Shown here: one piece after another, positions 22,085-29,994 of the stretch | Layout of the letters: every line of letters begins with the position of its first letter | How positions within the stretch are numbered: position 1 is the first letter of the stretch | Source: Candidatus Woesearchaeota archaeon | GTDB lineage: Archaea; Nanobdellota; Nanobdellia; SCGC-AAA011-G17; GW2011-AR20 | Length of the DNA: 35,923 nt | NCBI GenBank assembly: GCA_018302915.1 | Contig: JAGVZB010000020.1 | Coordinates: 1 to 35,923 of the forward strand | Direction: 5' to 3' | Made by a program: the position numbers and the translations under genes | The notes under the pieces: generated by a model | Told to the model about the DNA's origin: nothing | Seen by the model: the letters and a program-made list of their open reading frames with translations, nothing else | Databases searched by the model: none

Positions 22085-23263
22085 ATGGAAATCTATCTTG
22101 ATCATGCTGCAACAACCTATGTAGATGAAAGAGTAAAGGAATCCATGGACAAGTATTTCTCAGATGAATACGGAAATCCCGGAAGCTTCAACACAGTAGG
22201 ATTAAGGGCAAAGAATGCAATGGATGAATCAAGGGAAACAATATCAAAAATATTAAACTGCACTCCTCAGGAAATAATTTTCACAGGCTCCGGAACTGAA
22301 AGCATTAACCTGGCAATAAAAGGATTTGTCAGAGCAAATAAAAGCAAGGGAAATCATATTATAACACAAAAAACAGAGCACGAGGCCGTACTAGAAACAT
22401 GCCATTACCTGGAAAAAGAAGAAGGTCTTAAAGTAACTTATTTAGACGTTGATGAATTTGGTCTTATTAAATTAGATGAACTGGAAAAAGAAATAACAAA
22501 AGAGACAATACTGGTTTCCATAATGTATGCAAACAATGAGATTGGGACTGTCCAGAACATAAAAGAAATCTCTGAAATATGCAAAAAACATAAAATAAAA
22601 TTCCATACTGATGCATGCCAGGCTGCTGGCTATTTAGACATTAATGTTCAAAATTTAGGAATTGACCTAATGAGCCTTAATGGAAGCAAGCTATATGGGC
22701 CTAAAGGAATTGGACTGCTGTATGTTAAAAAGGGAACCATGCTAAAACCAATAATTCACGGCGGCGGACAGGAATTTGGATTAAGATCCGGAACTGAGAA
22801 TATACCTTACATTGTAGGATTTGCAAAAGCATTGGAAATTGCACAAAGGGAAAAAGATGTTGAAGTCATGAGATTAATTAATTTAAGGGATTACTTGATT
22901 AATAATGTTCTTGAAAATATCCCAAAGACATTCCTAAACGGACATCCTTCAAGCAGACTCCCAAATAATGCAAACATAACTTTCCTTGATGTCGAAGGAG
23001 AGGCAATAATGCTCATGATGAATGAATATGGCATATGCGCTTCTTCAGGATCAGCATGCACATCAAAATCACTTGATCCTAGCCATGTTATCCTGGCAAT
23101 AGGACTACCTTATGAAGCTGCACATGGCAGCATAAGATTCACATTAGGGAAAAAAACAACCAAGGAAGGCATTGACAAACTGCTGAAAGTACTACCTGGA
23201 ATCATAGAATACTTAAGACAGGTAAGCCCTGTTAATTTAAGCCTTAAGGATATGGGAAAATGA
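22085..23263 (+). CDS. iscS: Cysteine desulfurase (IscS/NifS family)
   Basis: This PLP enzyme of 392 residues takes sulfur from cysteine for Fe-S clusters and tRNA thiolation. H99 (TEHEA), D176 and Q179 (HTDACQAAG) and the Schiff-base lysine K202 (NGSKLYGPKGIG) are present. The flexible catalytic loop ends in ASSGSACTSK, with the nucleophile C325. The length is that of NifS/IscS. The stop overlaps the iscU start by four bases (ATGA), so the two are translationally coupled. Confidence 0.95.
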   Translation: MEIYLDHAATTYVDERVKESMDKYFSDEYGNPGSFNTVGLRAKNAMDESRETISKILNCTPQEIIFTGSGTESINLAIKGFVRANKSKGNHIITQKTEHEAVLETCHYLEKEEGLKVTYLDVDEFGLIKLDELEKEITKETILVSIMYANNEIGTVQNIKEISEICKKHKIKFHTDACQAAGYLDINVQNLGIDLMSLNGSKLYGPKGIGLLYVKKGTMLKPIIHGGGQEFGLRSGTENIPYIVGFAKALEIAQREKDVEVMRLINLRDYLINNVLENIPKTFLNGHPSSRLPNNANITFLDVEGEAIMLMMNEYGICASSGSACTSKSLDPSHVILAIGLPYEAAHGSIRFTLGKKTTKEGIDKLLKVLPGIIEYLRQVSPVNLSLKDMGK

Positions 23264-23904
23264 ATGTTGGAGATGTAAAATCATATGATAATACAAGCTG
23301 GTTTTATACTGACACAGTCAAAGATCATTTCTTTAATCCAAGAAATCTTGTTAAAAAAGATAATGAAATTGAAGTAAAGGATTTCAATGGGATTGGCAGC
23401 GTCGGAAGCCCGGCCTGCGGTGATCAAATGTCTGTATGGCTAAAAATTGATAAGAATGAAACAATAAAAGAGTGTAGATGGAGATGCTTCGGATGTGCTT
23501 CAGCAATAGCTTCAACATCAATGCTGAGTGTGATAGTTACCGAGAATGATGGAATGAAGATTGAAGATGCCATGAAAATAAAACCACAGGACATCAACAA
23601 AAGACTGGATGGATTGCCAACAAGAAAATTCCACTGTTCTGTACTAGGAGACAAAGCATTGAGGGCTGCAATAAATGATTATTTCAGAAGAACAGGACAG
23701 AATGACAGAATGGTCATTGAAGGTGCAAAGATTATTGATAAAATATTAAAAATAACTGATAAGGACATTGAAGAAGCTGTATTGGATGGAGCAGACACTT
23801 TCGAAAAAGTCCAGCAAAAGACCAAAGTTGGAATTAAGGACAAGACATGCATCCCTGAAGTTGAGCAGCTGATAAGATTCTACAAGGAAAAGTATTTTGG
23901 ATAA
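23260..23904 (+). CDS. iscU: Fe-S scaffold IscU/NifU-like, with a degenerate C-terminal domain
   Basis: The protein has 214 residues. Residues 15-150 form the IscU/NifU scaffold with all three cluster cysteines: C53 (SPACGDQM), C79 (RCFGCASA) and C126 (FHCSVLG). Residues 152-214 resemble the BFD-like 2Fe-2S domain of NifU (KITDKDIEEAVLDGADTFEKV, then QKTKVG), but the expected four cysteines are reduced to one (C197). That domain probably holds no cluster. It accepts sulfur from IscS, encoded just upstream. A remnant of an MNT gene begins at its very stop. Confidence 0.93.
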   Translation: MNVGDVKSYDNTSWFYTDTVKDHFFNPRNLVKKDNEIEVKDFNGIGSVGSPACGDQMSVWLKIDKNETIKECRWRCFGCASAIASTSMLSVIVTENDGMKIEDAMKIKPQDINKRLDGLPTRKFHCSVLGDKALRAAINDYFRRTGQNDRMVIEGAKIIDKILKITDKDIEEAVLDGADTFEKVQQKTKVGIKDKTCIPEVEQLIRFYKEKYFG

Positions 23905-24181
23905 CCCCTTAATTTTTGGCTCTACTGCCAAAGGAACTTTTAGAAAAAAAAGTGATATAGATATTCTGCTTGTATTTAACAAGAAGGAAATGAAAGATGC
24001 CAAATTAAAAAGAGATATAGAAGCCATTACAGGTGTTAAAATACAAATATTTATAATAGATCTATATTATTTTAAATAACAAGTACTAAAAGAAGAAGAT
24101 AAAATTATAACCCATGCAATAAAAACAGGATTTGTAATGATGGGATTTGATAAATTTTACAAAGAGGTATTAAATGGCTAA
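23897..24181 (+). pseudogene. MNT nucleotidyltransferase remnant
   Basis: A frame overlapping the iscU stop encodes NPLIFGSTAKGTFRKKSDID, with the MNT active site G-S and D-x-D. The first 20-30 residues of the domain are missing, as if the gene was cut into at the iscU terminus. An in-frame TAA at 24077-24079 breaks it, after which the same frame continues (VLKEEDKIITHAIKTGFV) to a stop at 24179-24181. The product is not expected to work. Confidence 0.7.
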
Positions 24182-24239
24182 AGAAATTTGGGAGATCTGG
24201 CTTGAAAATAAAAAAAGAAGAAGTTTTATATTATATTGA
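24174..24239 (+). pseudogene. Start of a lost partner gene (HEPN remnant)
   Basis: A short frame MAKEIWEIWLENKKRRS overlaps the MNT remnant by eight bases, as a HEPN partner would, and ends after 21 codons. No HEPN motif is present in the following sequence. The rest of the stretch up to gatE (24240-24331) holds no gene that I can see. Confidence 0.35.
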
Positions 24240-24331
24240 AGCAAAAACAAAAAGAACAAAAGCAAGTTATTCAACGCAGAAAATTTGAGAATAAAATCAA
24301 TAAATTTTATAAATAAAATAAAAGAGATAAA

Positions 24332-25720
24332 ATGATGGATTATGAAAAATTAAACCTTAAAATCGGCCTTGAAATCCACAGGCAAATTGATTCACACAAG
24401 TTATTCTGCAAATGCCCATCAAGATTATCTGAAGGTTTTCCTGATTTAACCGTTAAAAGAAATTTAAGAGCTGTTGAAAGTGAGATTGGAGAGGAAGATA
24501 AATCTGCTGTCTTTGAAATGCTGAAGAAAAAGAATGGAATGTATGAGATATTCAATGAAAGCAGCTGTTTGATTGAACTTGATGAAGAACCAATTCTAAA
24601 CATCAATGAAGATGCACTAAAAGCTGTCCTGACCATTGCTAAAATGCTCAACTGCGAAATCAATGATAATTTGATAATGATGAGAAAGCAGGTTTTGGAT
24701 TACAGCAACACTTCAGGATTCCAGAGGACTGGGTTACTGGCAAGAAACGGATATGTGAACATCAAAAACAATGCAATAGAAATTGCAACAATATGCATCG
24801 AGGAGGATGCTGCAAGAAAAATAAGCGAAGACAGCAATAAAGTTGTTTACAGATTAGACAGATTAGGAATTCCCCTAATAGAAATTGCAACTGCACCTGA
24901 CATAAAAACACCTGAGGAAGCAAGAGAAGTTGCTGCACACATCGGAATGATATTAAAATCAACAGGAAAATTCAAGGGAGGAATAGGGACAATAAGGCAG
25001 GATTTGAATGTCTCTATAAAAAACGGAGCAAGAGTTGAGATCAAAGGCGTTCAGGAGCTAAAACATATTCCAAGAATAATCGAGAATGAAATCAAAAGAC
25101 AATCAGAGATTATCAGCAAAGGAAAAAAAGTCCATAGTGAAGTAAGAAAAGTCAATGACAAGTTAGAAACTGATTTCTTAAGGCCAATGCCCGGAGCTTC
25201 AAGGATGTATGTCGAGACTGATATTCCGGAGGTAAACACCAAGGAATTAATTAAGGGAATAGTATTGCCCAAATTAATCATCGACAACATCAAAGAATTG
25301 GTGAAAAAAGGATTAAGGGAGGACTTGGCAAAAGAAATTGTAAAGGAAGACATCAACCTAGATGATTATGACTTAGATCCAAGAATCGTTGCTGATGTAC
25401 TAATTGAAAAGCCAAAAGAAATCAAGACAAGATTCAAGCTGGATGTCAAAAGAGAGAATTTAGAGAAAGTTCTGGAGCTGCTAAAACAAAAGAAAATAAA
25501 CAAAGATATCATCGTTGATGTTTTGATTGATTTAGAGAATGACAAGTTTGAAATTTCCAAATATGAAAAAATTGATGCAAAAATAATCGAGAATGATGTA
25601 AAAAACCTCATCAAGAATAACCTGACTGTCAATGCAATCATGGGAATACTAATGGGAAGATACAGGGGAAAAATTTCAGGAAAAGAACTAAGTGAAATAA
25701 TAAAAAGATATGAAAAATAA
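24332..25720 (+). CDS. gatE: Glu-tRNA(Gln) amidotransferase subunit E, short form
   Basis: GatE with GatD converts Glu-tRNA(Gln) to Gln-tRNA(Gln). LKIGLEIHRQIDSHKLFCKC is the GatE (not GatB) signature, and the cradle and kinase-like region continues through RPMPGASRMYVETDIPEV. The C-terminal helical and YqeY-like tail follows (NLTVNAIMGILMGRYRG). The protein has only 462 residues, against about 620 usually. The AspRS-type insertion normally sitting before the PMPGASRMY block is missing, with no frame break. The start ATG is preceded by an AAATTTTATAAATAAA box. GatD is at 32412-33656. Confidence 0.93.
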   Translation: MMDYEKLNLKIGLEIHRQIDSHKLFCKCPSRLSEGFPDLTVKRNLRAVESEIGEEDKSAVFEMLKKKNGMYEIFNESSCLIELDEEPILNINEDALKAVLTIAKMLNCEINDNLIMMRKQVLDYSNTSGFQRTGLLARNGYVNIKNNAIEIATICIEEDAARKISEDSNKVVYRLDRLGIPLIEIATAPDIKTPEEAREVAAHIGMILKSTGKFKGGIGTIRQDLNVSIKNGARVEIKGVQELKHIPRIIENEIKRQSEIISKGKKVHSEVRKVNDKLETDFLRPMPGASRMYVETDIPEVNTKELIKGIVLPKLIIDNIKELVKKGLREDLAKEIVKEDINLDDYDLDPRIVADVLIEKPKEIKTRFKLDVKRENLEKVLELLKQKKINKDIIVDVLIDLENDKFEISKYEKIDAKIIENDVKNLIKNNLTVNAIMGILMGRYRGKISGKELSEIIKRYEK

Positions 25721-25721
25721 A

Positions 25722-25901
25722 TTAATGCCTTCTTTTTTTCTTCTTATCCCCCAGAATTTTCTTTGCCTCTGATTCCATCATCCTTTCCAGCTTTATGGAT
25801 TCATTCAAAATTCTTCTTGCTGTAGGCTTGGCTTTCTTCCTTGCTATTTTTGAAGCTGCCCTGGCATACCTGACAAGACTTCTTACTGTTTTGCTTATCA
25901 T
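25722..25901 (-). CDS. Small basic protein encoded after ubiB
   Basis: This 59-residue frame is very rich in lysine and arginine. It begins MISKTVRSLVRYARAASKIA, then has ARKKAKPTARRI, and ends KKKKRRH. The ATG overlaps the UbiB stop by four bases (ATGA), giving strong translational coupling. It looks like a nucleic-acid-binding or histone-tail-like peptide, but no family is recognised and the function is unknown. Confidence 0.6.
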   Translation of the reverse strand: MISKTVRSLVRYARAASKIARKKAKPTARRILNESIKLERMMESEAKKILGDKKKKRRH

Positions 25902-27535
25902 TTGGACCTCCTTTTTTCATCTGTAATTGACCTTACCAGCTTAAGGCCTATTATCAAGGTTATCACAACCAGAATAACCGACACCAAAGGAATATTAAAG
26001 ATTAACGGCTGAAGCCTTGCCTGTATTATCAATGCAGCAGCTATCAGCAAGCCAGCCATGACTATCCCTGCAGCAAGCCTGTTAATTGCATTATCAAGAT
26101 AAAAAGTGAATTTCCTTATGTCTGCATCCTCAATATCAACCTTCACTTTCCCCTTTCTTAATATCCTCTTCAATTCATCAGGGAAATTAACAAAATCCTT
26201 CCTGAACTTCCACATGTTCTTCTTAAACATTCCAAACAGATAATTTGGTGATTTTTTATTTTTCTCAAGAGTTTCCACATAAGGCCTGCATGTCTTCACA
26301 AAATCAAACTTGGGGTCAAGCTCCTTTCCAAAACCCTCGACAGTTGCCGTTGCCTTTATCAACAAGACAAAATTCGTGGGAAATTTCATCTTGTAATTTC
26401 TTGCAAGAGATAAGATGTCATACAAAACAGACGATACATCCATCCTGTCCAGTGAAGTGTTGTAATATTTCCCGAGGTGCAATGACAAATCCTCCTTGAA
26501 CTTATCCATATTTATCCCCTCATCAACAATCTGCAAATCAACGAGAGATTCTGCAAGAAGCTCACGATCACCCTTTATCAAAGAGATGAAAACATTTTCA
26601 AATTTATCCCTCAACTCATTGGAGATATGCCCAACAATACCAAAATCCAGAAGAGCAAGTTTCTGACTAGGCATAACAAAAACATTTCCAGGATGAGGAT
26701 CTGCATGAAAGGTACCATACTCCATTGTCTGCTTGATGTATGATTCAACTATCTGCCTGACATAGTGTGGTCTGTTCTTCTTAACTTCAGTTATCTTAAC
26801 GCCGCTGATAAACTCCATCGTAAGAACCCTTCTTGTTGTATGGTTCCAGTAAACCTTGGGTATTTTTATAGGGTCATCCCTGAAATTATTATAAAATATG
26901 TCTATGTTCCTAGCCTCAGCAAGATAATCAAGCTCATTCTTGGTGTACTCCTCAAATTCCTTCACTATTTCCATGAAATTATACTCTCTTAATTCAGGAT
27001 AATATTTTTCAAGCAAAGTTGCAAGATGATACAATAATTGAATGTCCGTCTCAAATAATTTGTCTATGTTGGGCCTCTGAACCTTCACTGCCACAATCTT
27101 TCCATTGTTTAGCATTGCCTTATGAACCTGGCCGACCGAGGCTGCTGCAACAGGATCCTGGTCAAACTTCAGGAATAAATTTGACAAAGGCTGCTCAAAC
27201 TCCTTCTCTATAATCTCCTTAACCTTTTCAAACTTGAACGGCTTAACTTCATCCTGCAATTTCGAGAATTCCTGCGCATACTCCTTTGGAATCAAATCCG
27301 CCCTTAAACTCAGCAATTGACCAAGCTTTATGAAAGCCCCAGAAAGCTCCTCCATCGCCAACCTCAACCTTCTCGGAATCTCTGACTTATTCTGAAGGTA
27401 TCTCGGCTTATGGGTCAATGGGATATGCTTTTTCAGCTTTAACTTATCTATCAACAGAAACAATTCCTGCTCCGCAAGGACGGATGCAATCTGCCTTAAC
27501 CTGGACACCTCTTTTATTGCTGAAGTTATAGACAT
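25898..27535 (-). CDS. ubiB: UbiB/AarF/ABC1 atypical kinase
   Basis: This protein of 545 residues belongs to the UbiB family, which helps quinone or lipid processes at membranes. The family signature IKLGQLLSLRADLIP (KxGQ at 70-73), the alanine-rich nucleotide loop AAASVGQVHKA (130-140), the lysine in VAVKVQRP (151), the catalytic loop HADPHPGN (277-284) and LDFG (296-299) are intact. Two C-terminal transmembrane helices (about 475-535) anchor it. The length is typical. It is cotranscribed with the small basic gene that overlaps its stop. Confidence 0.93.
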   Translation of the reverse strand: MSITSAIKEVSRLRQIASVLAEQELFLLIDKLKLKKHIPLTHKPRYLQNKSEIPRRLRLAMEELSGAFIKLGQLLSLRADLIPKEYAQEFSKLQDEVKPFKFEKVKEIIEKEFEQPLSNLFLKFDQDPVAAASVGQVHKAMLNNGKIVAVKVQRPNIDKLFETDIQLLYHLATLLEKYYPELREYNFMEIVKEFEEYTKNELDYLAEARNIDIFYNNFRDDPIKIPKVYWNHTTRRVLTMEFISGVKITEVKKNRPHYVRQIVESYIKQTMEYGTFHADPHPGNVFVMPSQKLALLDFGIVGHISNELRDKFENVFISLIKGDRELLAESLVDLQIVDEGINMDKFKEDLSLHLGKYYNTSLDRMDVSSVLYDILSLARNYKMKFPTNFVLLIKATATVEGFGKELDPKFDFVKTCRPYVETLEKNKKSPNYLFGMFKKNMWKFRKDFVNFPDELKRILRKGKVKVDIEDADIRKFTFYLDNAINRLAAGIVMAGLLIAAALIIQARLQPLIFNIPLVSVILVVITLIIGLKLVRSITDEKRRSK

Positions 27536-27573
27536 AATCTAAAAAAGATTAAGATGTTTATATATGTTTTTGT

Positions 27574-27891
27574 TCAATCAAAATCATTTATCTCACTCAA
27601 CAACTTGCCTGAAGACAATGACTTAATTGATGTTACATATGCCGGGCTTGAGCAGTAAGGGCATCTAAACTTGTTGTCACCAGAAGGATCATACTTGAAC
27701 TTGTACTTGCACCTTGTGCACATGTAATCCCTCTTGCCTGATTTCTGCATTGGGGAATATTCCTTTTTAACTTCCTTTTTAACCTGCTCCTTCTCCGGAA
27801 CTAACTTGATTCCCTTGACAACATACCTTACATCATTTATGGGAACATTCATCTTGCATTCATCGCACATGATTTGCTTATTGTCTATCAT
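27574..27891 (-). CDS. Zinc-ribbon protein
   Basis: This protein of 105 residues has two pairs of cysteine ligands: C9-x2-C12 (MCDECKM) and a C-terminal rubredoxin-like ribbon C58-x2-C61 (MCTRCKYKF) with C77-x2-C80 (FRCPYC). A lysine-rich stretch (EVKKEYSPMQKSGKR) separates them. The C-terminal ribbon resembles RNA polymerase or transcription-factor zinc ribbons. It may bind nucleic acid or a polymerase; the actual role is unknown. It lies three bases beyond the stop of the upstream DAC-like gene, so the two are probably cotranscribed. Confidence 0.75.
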   Translation of the reverse strand: MIDNKQIMCDECKMNVPINDVRYVVKGIKLVPEKEQVKKEVKKEYSPMQKSGKRDYMCTRCKYKFKYDPSGDNKFRCPYCSSPAYVTSIKSLSSGKLLSEINDFD

Positions 27892-27894
27892 TTT

Positions 27895-28707
27895 TTATGC
27901 CGCCTTTCTCATCTGCATTCTATTACAAAACAATACTAACTCATCCAATTCCAATACTTTTCCCGGACCAACCTGTGAAACTCTTGAGGAATTCTCCCTT
28001 CTTTCATATTCCCTATAAACACCTTTAACCAAAACCGAATCATGATAAAAAGAATGAAAGAAAAATTCTTCACTTAAACCATTACCATTAAAATGAGTCA
28101 CTTTTCCCATTCCTAAATTTGAATAAGAACTTCTTTTTATCTGATATGCATGTATTCCTTTATCTTTCATTGCTTCTGTCATTTTTATAGCAAGCCTTGT
28201 CTTTGTTCCCAAATTAGGATAAATAGAATTATCATCTGGAAAGGGAATGTCATATACAAAATTTCCCGGAATTTTATCTATCAAACTAAAACCTTCTGGT
28301 AAATCAATATTATTATTAAATTCATTTATTCTAACAACTTTTCCATTCTTGCTGTTAAAGATATATGCTCCATCATTTCCTTTACCTTCTTCCTGCATTA
28401 AGAATCCTGAAAATTCGTCAAAATTCAGCAATGGTTTTGATGAATCATACTCCTCTCTAATTTTTTTTGATCTTTCATTATGATCATAAACATCATTAAT
28501 CATACCTTCTTCTATTAATGTATTAAATACATTTAGACCATCAACCAAAAAAAGAAATCCATGGTAAGGTATCCCTTTATCAGAACCCTCAGTTAATGAT
28601 TTATCACCAATTAATATTTCCCCTCTTCTTATCAAAGGTCTGCAAATCTCCAAATAATTTCTTCGATGATGGTGCATTACAAGCCAGGGAAAGATGTCAA
28701 TTGCCAT
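27895..28707 (-). CDS. DisA/DAC-like (diadenylate cyclase fold) protein
   Basis: This 270-residue protein has an N-terminal region (1-100) of unclear fold and a C-terminal half that resembles a DAC domain. NDGAYIFNSKNGKVVRI (111-127) matches the D-G-A motif, and NLGTKTRLAIKMTEA (166-178) matches the G-T-R-H-R-A-A motif with the central histidine and first arginine replaced. The size equals archaeal DacZ. If active it would make c-di-AMP, but the altered RHR triplet makes this uncertain. The end of the gene is three bases from the zinc-ribbon start. Confidence 0.5.
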   Translation of the reverse strand: MAIDIFPWLVMHHHRRNYLEICRPLIRRGEILIGDKSLTEGSDKGIPYHGFLFLVDGLNVFNTLIEEGMINDVYDHNERSKKIREEYDSSKPLLNFDEFSGFLMQEEGKGNDGAYIFNSKNGKVVRINEFNNNIDLPEGFSLIDKIPGNFVYDIPFPDDNSIYPNLGTKTRLAIKMTEAMKDKGIHAYQIKRSSYSNLGMGKVTHFNGNGLSEEFFFHSFYHDSVLVKGVYREYERRENSSRVSQVGPGKVLELDELVLFCNRMQMRKAA

Positions 28708-28817
28708 AATAATTTTTAATTAACTAAATCTCTTTTTATACTTACCTATCAATTTTTTTTATTTTTAGGTATAAAAAAGCAAAAATTTATTAATTAGTAA
28801 AAGAATATCAAAAAGGA

Positions 28818-29840
28818 ATGGTAAAATTTGACCACAACCTGATTTATTTGCACTCAGAAAACGCCAGAATGACATTAAAGGATATAGCCTATCATTTAAA
28901 GAAAAGCCCGCAGAGGCTAAAATACTCCCTGTCTGTTTTGGACAAAGAGAGTATCTTTACAACCCCTTTCTGCATATTTGACTATTCATATTTTGGACTG
29001 ATAATGTTCAGGGTATATTTCAAGGGAGGGTACATCCATGATCATGACAAGGAAATAATAATAAAAGAATTGAGTGAAAACTCTTTTGTAACATCCATAT
29101 ATGAATTAACAGGGGAATTTGATTTTGTATTGGAGTTTGCGTCGCCGAATCCATCTAAATTCAACAAAGAGTTAAAGAAGATATCCTCAATAAATTCAAT
29201 GCTTAAGGATTACAAAATTATCCTCAATCTTGTCACATATATATACCCAAAAAATTACATATCAAAAAATAATGACCTGAACATTTTAAACACAGAAAAG
29301 ATAATCGGCGGCGACAGAGAAAGGGAACTGTTCAACAGGAACGAGAAGGACGTCATCAAGAACCTAATATTAGATCCAAAAATAAGAATCATGGAGCTTG
29401 CAAGCAAATCAGAATTAAATGTGAAGACGGTAAAGAGCATCCTGAAAAACTTAATCAAGAAAAATATCATCAAGGGATTCAAGTACAACATAGATACAAA
29501 CAAATTAGGAATCAACAAATCAAGATTATTCCTTAAGCTGCACAACTTAAGCCTTGACAGAGAATCAGACCTCATGAAACATATGCTGAACACAAAAGAG
29601 ATTGTCCAGGTCAACAAGACCGTCGGTGACTGGGACATGGAGATTGATATTGAATCACTTGACAAAGGAAAAATAAGATATATAACAATGCAAATAAGGG
29701 AATTGTTTGTTGACTTGATAGAAAGGTTTAACATAATTGAATTCTACAAATATTACAAAAGATCTTATCTGCCGTCCTACATCTTCAAGGAAGGCGAGGA
29801 TTTCCAGGACAAGATAATTATAATTGATTTGAAAAAATGA
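28818..29840 (+). CDS. Tandem Lrp/AsnC-family regulator
   Basis: This protein of 340 residues is two Lrp units in one chain. Residues 1-145 form HTH 1 (MTLKDIAYHLKKSPQRLKYS) plus a RAM-like domain (YFGLIMFRVYF, then YELTGEFDFVLEF). Residues 165-320 form HTH 2 (RIMELASKSELNVKTVKSIL) plus a second RAM-like domain (TVGDWDMEIDIES). Lrp proteins sense amino acids and bind DNA as octamers. Internal duplication would halve the number of chains needed. A possible TATA box (AATTTATTAATTAG) lies about 25 bases before the ATG. The divergent DAC-like gene shares the upstream region. Confidence 0.8.
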   Translation: MVKFDHNLIYLHSENARMTLKDIAYHLKKSPQRLKYSLSVLDKESIFTTPFCIFDYSYFGLIMFRVYFKGGYIHDHDKEIIIKELSENSFVTSIYELTGEFDFVLEFASPNPSKFNKELKKISSINSMLKDYKIILNLVTYIYPKNYISKNNDLNILNTEKIIGGDRERELFNRNEKDVIKNLILDPKIRIMELASKSELNVKTVKSILKNLIKKNIIKGFKYNIDTNKLGINKSRLFLKLHNLSLDRESDLMKHMLNTKEIVQVNKTVGDWDMEIDIESLDKGKIRYITMQIRELFVDLIERFNIIEFYKYYKRSYLPSYIFKEGEDFQDKIIIIDLKK

Positions 29841-29841
29841 T

Positions 29842-29862
29842 GCCTCTGTAGCTTAATAAGTA
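29842..29862 (+). other. 5' tRNA-like remnant
   Basis: GCCTCTGTAGCTTAATAAGT resembles the first 21 bases of the tRNA-Thr gene 61 bases downstream (16 of 21 identical). It lacks the rest of a tRNA, and looks like a piece left by duplication or by recombination at a tRNA gene. Confidence 0.45.
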
Positions 29863-29902
29863 AAAATTTATAAACATTGAAAACATGTTGTGATATAAAT
29901 AC

Positions 29903-29987
29903 GCCTCGATAGCTCAGTTAGTAGAGCAGCAGAATTATGCTGAATCTCGTAAACTGCAGGCCGGGGGTGCAAATCCCTCTCGAGGCT
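29903..29987 (+). tRNA. tRNA-Thr(CGU) with a 12-nt intron at 30/31
   Basis: The acceptor is GCCTCGA/TCGAGGC with discriminator U, as for archaeal tRNA-Thr. The D stem is GCTC/GAGC and the T arm GGGGG-TGCAAAT-CCCTC. Removing 29933-29944 joins GCAG to TCTCGTAAACTGC, giving stem GCAGT/ACTGC and loop CTCGTAA, anticodon CGT (29948-29950). The BHB is complete: outer helix GAG/CTC, central helix CAGC/GCTG, bulges AG|A and AA|T. T-loop position 55 is G rather than the nearly invariant T. Mature length is 73; no CCA. Confidence 0.9.
29933..29944 (+). other. tRNA-Thr(CGU) intron, 12 nt, position 30/31
   Basis: AATTATGCTGAA starts with the last base of the 5' bulge, has a five-base loop (ATTAT), then the central-helix strand GCTG, then two bases of the 3' bulge. 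It lacks an inner helix. Confidence 0.85.
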
Positions 29988-29994
29988 TATCAAA

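Noticed and set aside
23881..24181. A second iscU end duplicated around the MNT remnant, as at gltX
   Set aside because: The similarity of TACAAGGAAAAGTATT to TACAAAGAGGTATT is short, lies in the MNT frame, and is not convincing.
29903..29987. Reading the tRNA as Ile(UAU) or Tyr(GUA) with a 37/38 intron
   Set aside because: These readings leave an A-A mismatch at 31-39 or no T at position 33. Removing 12 bases at 30/31 gives a perfect stem, T33, and U73 typical of archaeal tRNA-Thr.
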